From Brienomyrus brachyistius (taxonomy: Eukaryota; Chordata; Actinopteri; Osteoglossiformes; Mormyridae), in the NCBI RefSeq assembly GCF_023856365.1, contig NC_064551.1, positions 21,684,682 through 21,748,681 of the forward strand: a DNA stretch of 64,000 nucleotides, in the 5' to 3' direction. Of this stretch, positions 1-10,990 are shown in pieces. Below the pieces are notes generated by a model, which was not told the DNA's origin, did not search any database, and saw only the letters and a list, made by a program, of their open reading frames with translations. The translations under genes were made by a program, and so were the position numbers. How positions within the stretch are numbered: the first letter of the stretch is position 1; every line of letters begins with the position of its first letter.

Positions 1-2263
1 AATACGAAGTTCCATTATAAGGCTTTTTTAATTAAACTTTTTATTAAACATACACAATGTACCTGAAGGTAAAGTGCACACAGAACCACGTAACACAATA
101 TATGATTTCACTCTCCACACTACAAAAACAACTTATTGCTTTTCAGAAATACAAACACTGTGAACATTTTATGCTTTAAATGTGCATGATGCGGTGTGAT
201 TATGATGGTGTCACATCATTTTTACAACTACCTAACTGGAAGCTACAACGAACAAGTGCACCATCATTGATTTTAAAATGTGCCCCAATAACTTAAGTAC
301 ATAGATAACAATGTGTAGCTGGCTAATGTTTAATGTGTTTAGTCAGAAGTTGGTAAATGACTCAGCATAACACTCCTGTGTCTGAAAAATTGCTGGTTTG
401 ATTCCGCTTCCTGCAGATCACCGGAGGAGGAGGGGCCTGGGATATTGCTGAACATAGTTGTTGAACGTTTGTAGGGGCATTAAGCTGTATACGGACTGCA
501 CGTGTGTTATTGGCTTGGGTAGAAGATTTTTTGGGTCGCATGTGTTCGAATCTGAATCAGGATTGAGTAAAAATTCACCCAAGTGCATGACAAGTCTGAT
601 TTTCAGTTTAAAATAAAATGCCATTTTTGAATCCATTGAAAAGAGGTCATTACTGAAAGATATTAAAAAAGTGTTGGTTAGATAAGTCACTGCATAGGTA
701 TATTTTTATTCTGTTCGATGAAGACCATAAGCAAATCCATTTCGCACGCCGGCTGTAGCAGAGAAAAGGAACCGACTGATTGGTAGTACATCCGTCCATG
801 GAACCCTGGCCAATGTGCAGCTTTCAAAGCGAAAACGCTTATTATGGCAACAGACACAGAGTGAAGTCTGAGATGCGAGCTCCGGGAGACGGCGTGATCT
901 TCACAGCCCCTCTGAACGTGACTCATGGTCCCTGTGAGTCATCCAAGGCTCCGGTTTGGGAAGCACGGAGTGAGCTTGTAATTGTCATTCATATTCCAAT
1001 CGCAGAACTGGGTAATTGCTTCGTAATGAAAGGTTTAAAGGTTTTTTTCTGTTAATTATATTAATAGATGTAAAAGCGAAGCTATTCAACTTTCCACTTC
1101 CAAGCCTTCCCTCCAAAGGCCGTGGCAATGTGATATACACTGTTATGTGCTTCTCGCGAGCATGCAGTACTGTGAAAAAGTCTCGGCCAGACAAAAGAAA
1201 TGTTCAAAGCTATTTATCTCGGTTGTTGTAAGTGTATATTTGCTCAGAACAAAAAACACAATTCAATATTAGAACATGCAAATTGAGTAACACAAAAAAT
1301 ACAGAAATTTCTTCTGTTCTTTAAAACATTACTGATATGATATCCATCACTGATGGATAGCTAGAAAAACCTCTCCTCAGAGGCACCTCAGTTATTCTCT
1401 GTATTTGTTACATTTTACCACCAGTTCATAATTAATTTACTTAAATCACTTATGGGTATCGATTACCCATATGAGGTGGTGTAGGAGTTGAGTCAAAAAT
1501 TCATGGGTGTGCTGGATGTCTCCTGCGAATGCTGAGGTGACTTTAGGAGAGATTTTGAAATGGCTAAACTGACACACATTTTCAAACATAATAACGTAGT
1601 TTTACATGAAGATGATATAAAGTCATTTTCCTTGACTGCCTAAGACTTCTGCACAATACATCTTCATGAGAAATTGTTACAACTTTGGAGCAAATGTTTT
1701 ATTTGCAGCATTTGGCGTTTAGAGAATTCAGTATAACAAATACCATACATACCTTATGAAATGAACGGTACAAAAAACAGAAAAATAGTAAAATGTTTTT
1801 TTACTTTCAAGAATATAGTGGTATTATTTGGAGACTATACCATACTATATAGCAGATGCACACACAGAAGTTTACTGCAAATGTTTTATCAAATAACCTT
1901 TTATCAACTTTTAGTACTGTAGTTAGTGTCATACCTTTCTGAAAGGGCATAGACCTTGCTTTCTTCAGTATGGATTATTGGAGGTGCCCCCAGGTGCTGG
2001 TCACCCGTTTAGTGTGAATCAGGGTTGACAGGCTTTCTTGATGTGCCCCCAGCTGTCAGTTTGTTTCGGCCTACACTGGTGGTATCTCTGTTCGCCCCGG
2101 GCGGTTCTGTGTGGCCCTCCTTCTACTCTGACGAGCTGCCGGCATACAGAACAGCGTGGCCTGTTTACATGCTGGGCTCGCGACCTTCGACAGAAGATCG
2201 CTCTGGGGAAATAAGTGGTAATACCTGCACATGGACCATGTTCTCCACATTTTGGCTTCTCAG
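1..2263. other. adgb 5' flank or intron, no exon recognised
   Basis: AT-rich sequence, presumably an intron of adgb, since the protein's N-terminal half must lie further left. The only structure I can support is the inverted-repeat transposon copy at 1166-1659. A 91-codon open stretch at 780-1055 shows no resemblance to androglobin. Confidence 0.5.
1166..1659. mobile_element. nonautonomous inverted-repeat DNA transposon, copy 1
   Basis: Terminal inverted repeats: left AGTACTGTGAAAAAGTCTCG, right reading on the minus strand as a near match (TATTGTGCAGAAGTCTTAGG). The interior shares long stretches (GCTATTTATCT..., GTGTATATTTGCTCAG) with the element at 17003-17505 in the same orientation. About 494 bp, no coding capacity. 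TA at the left border would fit a Tc1/mariner-type target site, which is inference. Confidence 0.75.
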
Positions 2264-2309
2264 GGAACGGCGGGAGAAGTCAGAAGCGGAGAGGAGAATG
2301 TCAGCAGCG
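2264..2309 (+). CDS. adgb: probable upstream adgb exon
   Basis: A 46-bp segment lies between a good acceptor (pyrimidine-rich run ending TTCTCAG) and a good donor (GTAAGA). Read as GTAGEVRSGEENVSS plus one base, it joins in phase to the exon at 3170. The peptide is not recognisable and looks like a flexible linker, so the call rests on splice signals and phase only. Confidence 0.35.
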
Positions 2310-2514
2310 GTAAGAGGTCCTGTGTTCTCTTTAATAACACCCTGGAACATCCAGCCATCCACCCACCTTCTCTTCTGGGATCTGGAGGGCCTGTAACCTC
2401 TCCCAGTCAGCACAGGTCACAAGCCTGGGCCACACCCTGGCCTGTGTGCCAGTTACCCGGCACCATTCTATTTAATTATCATAATTCCACTCAGTCTTCA
2501 TTAAGCTAGACAGA

Positions 2515-2816
2515 TAAATAATTAAGTACATTTCCTACACGGCCCGTCCGCTCCTCGTGTGTGCCACGCCCCCTAATTATCCACGTGTGCTTTCCCGATC
2601 GTGCCCAGCTGTGTCTGATTATTTTCAACCAGTCTTGTCCTTTTAAGTCCACGTCTTGCCTAATGCCTTTGTCTGTCATTGATGTTTGTCGATGCCTGTA
2701 TTCCGTCCTGCCCTTGTCCCAATTAAACTCCCGTTTTCCCCCGATTTCGCTTTCCTTGCCTGTTTCCTGCTCGCTCGCTTGCCTGCTTGCCTTACCCCCA
2801 GTCAGCAATCATGACA
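2515..2816 (+). mobile_element. probable fragment of a retrotransposon LTR
   Basis: Pyrimidine-rich stretch with many TTGTC/CTTGCC words, an ATTAAA signal near 2723, and an end in ...CATGACA, the usual composition and terminus of fish Gypsy-type LTRs. The left border and a partner LTR were not found, so this is a tentative call. Confidence 0.4.
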
Positions 2817-3169
2817 TACACATTCATCAAGTTCATTTAAACTTAACGTAATAAATATTTTGCCTACAAATTTTTATATTAAAAATGCTATCCAAGTAAA
2901 TTCTGTGTGTCTCTTTGGCATTGTTTGGCAACACCTGCAAATGATTTTAGGAGTCAACAGCAGCGATTTCCCTTTTCATTTTGTGGGAGCCACGTGTTTT
3001 GGCTTGGTCCAGATTATCAGTTCTGTGGCATCTATCTCATTTGCATCCTCACGCTGATGGATATGTTGGAATTTGTTTCTGAGTGTTTCATACGGAACCT
3101 CCTCATTCCCCACCCCCTGTTTTGTCATAATTCACTCAAATCCAGAACTGCAGGATTCTTCATCTACAG

Positions 3170-3263
3170 CAGAAAAGCCCAAGTGGACCAAGGGGATGAA
3201 CCCAGTGGAGGCCACGCTGCAGGAGACCTGGCTCGATCTGGACGACTTCGTCAAGTGCTTTCA
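3170..3263 (+). CDS. adgb: adgb exon, EKPKWTKGMNPVEATLQE
   Basis: Acceptor CTACAG before 3170 (a second CAG three bases later is possible) and donor GTAAGT at 3264. It encodes EKPKWTKG...ETWLDLDDFVKCF, typical of the androglobin region after the calpain core. The last codon is split two bases in and is completed by the next exon. Confidence 0.85.
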
Positions 3264-6200
3264 GTAAGTCCGGTGCTGTAGTTAGTGACACACCAGACTG
3301 CCATCGCATGTTTTGTTATGTGGATAACACTTCACATTAGGGGGCACAAGTAACTCAGAAGAGTAAAGTAAAAGTAACTCGATAATTATTCAAGTACAAT
3401 CCATGAGCAAATATAGTAACTGCATGAATTACATGAACAATTATGATTGATTAATGATTGAACATGGCATCAGAATTTAACTAATACTTAGTTTTTGGTT
3501 AATTAATGCATTAAGTAAGATTATACTACTACATTATTTGTGCCCCCTCATGTGTTACTGTTATGTGAGTAAATCTCTTTCTCTGTGTACCATTTAGGAC
3601 ACTCCTGGTATTTCATAAACCTGACACATACGCTAATCGCTACGAGAAGTCCAGTTTTAAGGTAATCATCAATCACACATTGTTTTGTAAAGTGTCTGGG
3701 ATGTTTAGTAAAGCTTAAGTCAGTCCCCAATATTAATTTGGAACTTTTATTTACTAGACAGAGCAAAAGAGCGCAGAGAAGAATGACATACTGTACAGTA
3801 ACTTAGACTGTTAGCGATGAGCCAAAAGTAGAGAATATTAAAGCTGAGGCCAGCTAGTGTGCTCAGTGTCCTGCAGAGTTTTCACATTCTGTAAGATCCT
3901 GCAGTATTGTTCAGATTTATTATTGATAAGGTGATAGCAGCCTGGGTTCCTCTAAGTGGCTTCAGGGAGGGCGCCAACATGATGCTTACACCACAAAATG
4001 ACCCACAATGGTTTTGTCTCCATCAGAGCACCTCTTCCTCCAAGGCGTCGTCTACGAGCCTGTCAACGGCCAGCGCTCAAGCCATGCCCGTCAAACCGCA
4101 GGCGACATCTTTGGTAGCTACATGCACGCCGGTATACTTGAGACATGGCCTTGCAAATTAATGATTACTGGTGATCCACTAGGTCTTGGCATTGAATGGT
4201 CATTCATATGCAACGGCAAGATGAGAACCGCTTGTTTTACATAATTTATAAAATCTGTGTGTATTGTATTAACATTTTTTTAATAGTGGCCAATGCTTGT
4301 TTGTGCAATAGAAAAGCGCTCTACATTTGTTTCCCGTGAAATTGTAAATGCGATTGGCCGGAGTTCAGTCCCAGACACAGCTTCACGGATGCCTTTTGGC
4401 CGTGTCAGCCATCTGTCACTTCCCTGCTCCACCCACATCACTTCAAACGCTTGATATGAAAGGCCAGCCCAGTGAGTGACACACGTAATGGCGTCAGTCG
4501 GCAGATGACAAGGGGATCCTCTTCCTGCTCGTGGACAGTCTGCTGCCTTCCCAAATCTTAATAAGCTTCTCCTTGCTGGCCCACTGGGGCGGGACCCCAG
4601 ATGAAAGTAAGGGAGCGTTGGGGTGAATGTTTTGCATCTACAAATCTAGTAGCAGTCTAGGGCACAATCTCTGCCTTATGGAATAGTGAAAGACAATTTG
4701 GTAAATATTTGGGGCAGTCTGAGTTACAAAATGATAACACTGTTTTGAACCTTCAGTGAAGAGTAATAATGGCCCATTCAGCTTTAGATTTGTTCCAGTG
4801 CATTATGGGAAAATACTCTAAATATTTGGCTAATATTTGGCAGATCTTCAAAAAGCCTTCCTCAGGCCATGGCATTAGCTGTTATTTTGCATGACAAACT
4901 TGGTAAACTGCATCACTCCATGATGTTTTTTTTCTGGAAGCCAGCAATTACAAGGGCATATTATCTATAAATATCAAGGTTTTCTCTTCTTTCTTTCATC
5001 CCCCCTCGCTCCCCTCTTAACATCCCCCTTCAGGGAAGTATGCATCATGTCAGCCTGGGCTCCTGCTGGCCAGGCCGTTCTCCTGGAAGACCGTACAGTT
5101 TCAGCTGCCTGTCCTGAACATCCAGACAACATCCACCAAGGCAGCCCTGTTATCCCTTCCGCCTGGGTAAATGTCACATGCAGCAGGTCGTCCTTCTCAC
5201 CATTCTGATTTGCTGATTGGTCCTCTTGTGACAGTTTAGTGATTGTTCACCTCGTATCGGTTTGGTGATTGGTCCCCTTGTGTTGGTTTGGTGATTGGTT
5301 TCCTTTTGAGGGTTTGATGATTGGTCTTCTCATGTCAGTTTAGTGATTGGTCCCCTTTTGACACTTTGGTGATTGGTTCCCTTATGTCAGTTTGGCGATT
5401 GGTCCCCTCGTGTTGCTTTGGCGATTAGTCCCCTCGTGTCGACTTGGTGATTGGTTCCCTAGTGTCAGTTTGGTGATTGGCCCCCTCGTGTTGGTTTGGC
5501 GATTGGTCCCCTAGTGTAAGTTTGGTGATTGGTCCCTTCGTGTTGGTTTGGTGATTGGTCCCCTCGTGTCGGCTTGGTGGTTGGTTCCCTAGTGTCGCTT
5601 TGGTGATTGGTCCCCTGGTGTAAGTTTGGTGATTGGTCCCCTCGTGTCGCTTTCGTGATTGGTCCCCTCGTGTCGACTTGGTGATTGGTTCCCTAGTGTC
5701 AGTTTGGTGATTGCCCCCCTCGTGTTGGTTTGGCGATTGGTCCCCTAGTGTAAGTTTGGTGATTGGTCCCTTCGTGTCGGTTTGGTGATTGGTCCCCTCG
5801 TGTCAGCTTGGTGATTGGTTCCCTAGTGTCGCTTTGGTGATTGGTCCCCTGGTGTAAGTTTGGTGATTAGTCCCCTCGTGTCGGTTTGGTGATTGTATCC
5901 CTTTGTTTTGGTTTAATGACTATTCTTCTTGTGCCAGACTGGTTTTTTTTTTCCTTCTTGTATGGTTAGATAAGTGGTCCCCTCGTATCTGCTTGGTGAA
6001 TGGTCTGCCTGTATCTTTTAGGCGAATAGTTGGTTTTGCTTGACTATGTCTTGCTAATTATTCTCATGAGGTTTTGGCACTCATTCCTAATTTTCTGCTT
6101 GGTATTTAACATGCACAGCATTTCCCATAATGCCCTATTGCTTGGCTACTGTTTTCAATCATGGCACTCATCTGTCATTCGTTTTAAACCAGTGTGCGTT

Positions 6201-9200
6201 CTCTGCTTGGATTCTGTGGCTGACTGCGTGTGAAGAGTAGTTGTTGAGAGACCCATGCTTTTCCTTTCCCTCAGTCTGTCACAGTTGCTTTGCCTCTGCT
6301 GCAGGCTTGTTCCTATCAAAGGCAGCACTTCCAGTGCATGTTGGGAATTGTTTTTGGCAATCAAAGGACTTATGGTGAAACAGGCAGTTTCCTGTTTCAG
6401 GGACAAACCAAGTGATATAAAAGAGCAGCTGCATTGTGCTGAGGCAGAAACATATTAATGCCGTTCTCTGCCTTCCCCTCTTTCCGTCTGATCTTTTATA
6501 TGATGAAAAAGGTTCAATTAAGCTGAAGCACTTCGATCAAAGGTTCAACGGCGGACCCACCCAGAATCTGTCTCCATTTTCAAGTTCCGATCTCCCATCT
6601 GCCATGTCACATCTCATGCGCAGAACACTTATTTAGAAAAGAGGGCTGCAAACACGTCAGAGATTAAAGCAGCGAAGGGTTTGGCTTTTATCCCAGCGCG
6701 AGCGGGTCTGATTAAATACTTTGACAGGTATTGATTTCCATTTTTCCTGCTAAAATGCAGAACGAAGCACTAAACGGTTATAAAAGGCTGACCTGTCGAA
6801 CTGTGCGCCGATTCGAAGCCGTTAGAACGCATGACAGCTGACCGTCTATAAATGGATCTGTGTCCTAGAAGAAGGAAGCCTAGATTCCGAGGTCAGGCAG
6901 AAGATACATGCCTACAATTACGCAGAGTAATGAATAGAGTTCAGCGTGGTGGGTATCGCTTCCCCCCCACGTCCCTTAGCACGCCAATCAGCCAGTTCCC
7001 TGGAAATCTTTCACTTAGCCTTTTGCTTCCCGGTGTCTATGGCAGCGATTTTGCCCCCTAATCAGATCGTCTGTGCCCTCGCCATTGGCAGTGCTCTCAC
7101 CATTGTAGGCCATCGCTTTATTTCGCTTACATCAGTCAGTCGCGCACAGCGGCCTAGGTCCAACCTCGGCACACAGAGCCACAGCTCAGAGTAACGAGGC
7201 TCTAATGACAGCCGCGATGTGGCTCGCATGTGGCAGTGCTGCGTTCACTGCCGTGCGTCTGCCCCATGTTGCCGGCATGCCCTTTTGCGTGTGACCCATG
7301 ACTGACTCGTCCCCCGCGTTAGGCGCCGGGTGCTGCGTCTGACCATGCAGGCTCCTCTGGCCTATCACGTCGCCCTGTGTAGCACAGCGCCGTTCCTGTG
7401 CGAAGATGAGGATGCCGTGATGGCACACCTGAGCAAGGTGAGCGACCCAAAGTCCCATATGACCTGTTCGTCCTTAGCACTCCTATTCTCCTTTTGTAGA
7501 TGTCAGACACTGAACAAAGATATCCACAAAGTAGACAAGAATTTGTGGCTGCAAAGATGAATGGAACCAGTTACAATTAAATATGTATCTTGTAAGCTTT
7601 TGTCCTCATGTCCTTGTATGGAGAGCGTCGATTTATCTGCAGCTCGAGGTAAACAGGAGAGGTGAATGGGATGAGGGATTTTTCCAGTGCCGGCCTGTCT
7701 GTCATCTCCACTCCCCCACACAGGACAGTGTTCGGTTCAGGGAGCAGGCTGCACTGGTCCTGGGGGCCCTGAGCAGAGTGGTGAGCATGTTTAGCAATGC
7801 ACATGAGCTTCCGGCTGCCATGATGGAGCTGGGCTTGGCCTGCGGACCTCCACTCCTACAGGGAGGGGGCTGCGGGGAGCATGCCCAGGTGAGGCCAGGA
7901 GCGGGGTACATGGGCGAGGGATCCCTGGGGCCTCCACACTACATACCAGCGCTGGGCTACAGGACAGTGTCGTCTTCCCAGGTGTTTAGCGACGCAGTGT
8001 TCCACATGGTGACCGTAGCGCTGAACCGGAAGCTGACCACAGAGGAGGTGTTTGCACTGCAGGCCCTGCTTAGAGACCCCTCGGCTGGGACTGGTTTCCT
8101 GGAGCACAGCGCATGTAATTAATGCGATGAGGCGCTAATTCTCTTTATTTGTGTAGCAGATCTAAGTTCTGTCGATCTGTCTTTCTCTCTGTTTGTCTAA
8201 CTTTCTGTCTTTTATCTTTTTATGGCTTTCATTTTTCATACAAACTTCTCACACACGTATGAGTCATTGAAAGGTTACATTCAGTGTAACTTTAAGTAGA
8301 GTAATTTTCTTAAGCGTACGACATCTCTTGGGACTTGGGGATTCTGGGATATTTTCGAAGCTCATGCCGTTGTGCGCTACATAGCCTCTGGTGCAGAGAT
8401 CCCAGAGCTGTGGAGGAGCAGAGAGGCCACAGCGAAGGAGACGGCGGCTGCCAGCGTCCTGCAAGCCGGCTGGAGGGGGCTGCACGTGCGGGAGGTCATT
8501 CGTGCCTCCCGGCCAGGTCTGTAGGGGCAGCCTTCACCCCGACCACTGCCATATACCCATGCGTTCCTCTGATGCAGCGACACCATGTGGTCACTGTAGG
8601 GGTGTGGTTGTAGCATGGTCCCCCAACCTGCGCTTGGTTTGCTGCCGGTGTTAATCAGGGCAACCAGCCCTGAGCTCACAGAAAGCAAGTTTTTTTTTTG
8701 CTTAATGTGTTACGAAAAGTCACGCTGAGCTTCGGTCACCTGCAGTTCTATTGGCTAAGACACACAGCCGCCCTCACCGGCTCCATCAGGGTGAACGCTC
8801 ACGGCACAGCCCAGGCAATACATTATTTAATACCCCCCACCCACCCAGCCTTCATAAAAACGTCGCAGCCATGCCATCAGCACCCCCAAGGTCTGGCATG
8901 GTCGCTCCAACCCTCCGGCCTCCGGCATATCGATCACCCGCTCCACCGTCTCTCGATGACGCCAATGAATCCTGGCAGGTGAGGCGGAGGGGAACTGGGG
9001 AGAAACCTCGCAGCCACCACCCCTACACTCTCCCCCCCCAACTCGCGCTATTTCCAGCCGGTCTGCCAGGACGTCTGGGGGTGCAGCTATTTCTGACCCA
9101 GGCCCGGGGCTGCCAGAGCGTCAGGGACCCATCACACCGGCAGGGTCTAAGTTCAGACGCACTGGCCCCCAGCACACGGGTCTCAGACCCGCCACCCCTC

Positions 9201-10954
9201 CCCAATCTGATGTTGTTTTTGTTCTGGAAGCGGTGAAATGAGGCGTAACATTGAACCGAGCAGATGACCTCGGCAGCACGAGAGTGAGTGGAATTTAACC
9301 ATCAATAGCATCATTTTAATGATTAGTGAAGCTTGAAATTATGGCACAGAATTGAATTCAGGACTGCGTCATACAGTAAATGCTGGTATATACTCACCCA
9401 TCCTCCAACTAACCGCTTATCTCAGTTAAGGTTGTAGGGTACACAGTGGTATATCGCAGCTCGACAATTGTAATTCTAGATATTCATAGCCACAATAGAG
9501 CTAAAACGTTCCCACAAAAAAACATCACACATGGACACCTCAGTCAGAAACCACAGAATGGTCTGGCTGTACCTGCAGTCCAACAGCCTCTATGGGACAG
9601 TGGGCCATCAGGTCTGACTCACGCATGTCTGATGGTGTGTTCTGGTGAATTCTCAGTGTTGAGTGGTTTAGATGGTGACGCTCATTCTCTGCCGTGTGCC
9701 ATGTGAAGGTATGGTGGAGAATACCGGCATTTCGAAGACGCTGCGTGACATCTGGGCTCTTGTGGAATCGGACCGGGAGAAGCACGCTGCGTCTTTGCTG
9801 AGGTATTTTTAGAGCCGCCATCACGCGTGGCGTATCCAGACCATTCGTCGCCGGCGCTAAGCGTGGGAGGCACGTCGGCCAGCGGCCGCACGTCTAGCCA
9901 GCCCCCGCCGCAGTGCCTGACATGTCCGCCTCCCACCGCTCTTGGCGCACGGGAATGACCCAACACCTCAAAGGCATCGAGCATCGTACTTCATGCAGAA
10001 TCAAAAAGAAAAAAGCAAAAATAAACGTGCACAGTCCTTAGCCGTATCCTGACCCCGTGAACGAGGTCTGCGCCTCACTTTTAATCCGCACTATGATTAG
10101 TATATTTACACACACAACCAATTCTAAACTTATCTGCCTTCATTTTCTGTCTGTGTATTTCCACACGTAACCGCAAGCACCTCAGCACATCCCTTCATAT
10201 CAGTGCAGCCCTTGGGGGGGTGTTGTAAAAGGGTTGACCAGTAAGCCCAGTAGAGCAAGGTGAGCGTGACTCACTCCCCTTTTACCTTCTCTCCATCAGG
10301 CACATTTTCAGCAGCAACGAGAAGATGGCGGTACTCTACCCGTGCTATGAAGACGAGCCGAGCCGCGTTCTGTTCACCGATTACTCTGTAGCTGTTCCGG
10401 AGCAGCCCGCTCACTCCTGGGGCCTCGTTTTCCGGTAGGATGCACCATGGACACGCTGGGCACTTGCTCTTTGTTCCCAGCGTCAGGGCTGAGGGAATGA
10501 CGTTCCTCGCCCTCTCCATGCCCAGTTGGTTGTTTCAGGGGCCTCACTCAAAAAGTCCCCCTCAACTCTCCATTAGTGTAGCGACTGTTTTGTGGCCAGC
10601 AGGGGGCCCCACGCGAATCAATCGTTTGAGTGGCGGTAAACACTGCCGTCGCCTCTGTGTATCTCCGCAGAGAGGTGTTTTTTGTCCACGCGGACGTGCT
10701 GCTGGAGCCGAAGGTGTACACGGCCTTGGCGGCCTGCGTCCTGCATGTCATCGACAATGACTCCGGCAAAGAGGTGCCCCGGGTCTTTCAGGAGGTGGAG
10801 CCTCACGTCTACAGACCAAACCAGGTTTGGCCCTTTCTCATCTCCTGACCCACCCTGTCCGCCTCCATTGCCCTCTCGTCCCTGCGGGGGCCCCTCAGGA
10901 CAGCATGATGTGTCATGATCGAGTTTCACCTTTGAACAGAAGAGGAAGCACGTA

Positions 10955-10990
<36 letters not shown>

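Noticed and set aside
780..1055. 91-codon open frame near the left edge
   Set aside because: No splice signals in phase with known adgb exons and no resemblance to androglobin; left as unexplained sequence.
4505..4512. Earlier acceptor (GGCAG) for the adgb exon at 4513
   Set aside because: It would add eight bases and break the reading frame with the preceding exon; the AAG acceptor at 4512 keeps the phase.
7583..8122. 179-codon continuous open frame
   Set aside because: It reads through two adgb exons and the short intron between them; the intron has good GT-AG borders and a non-conserved translation.
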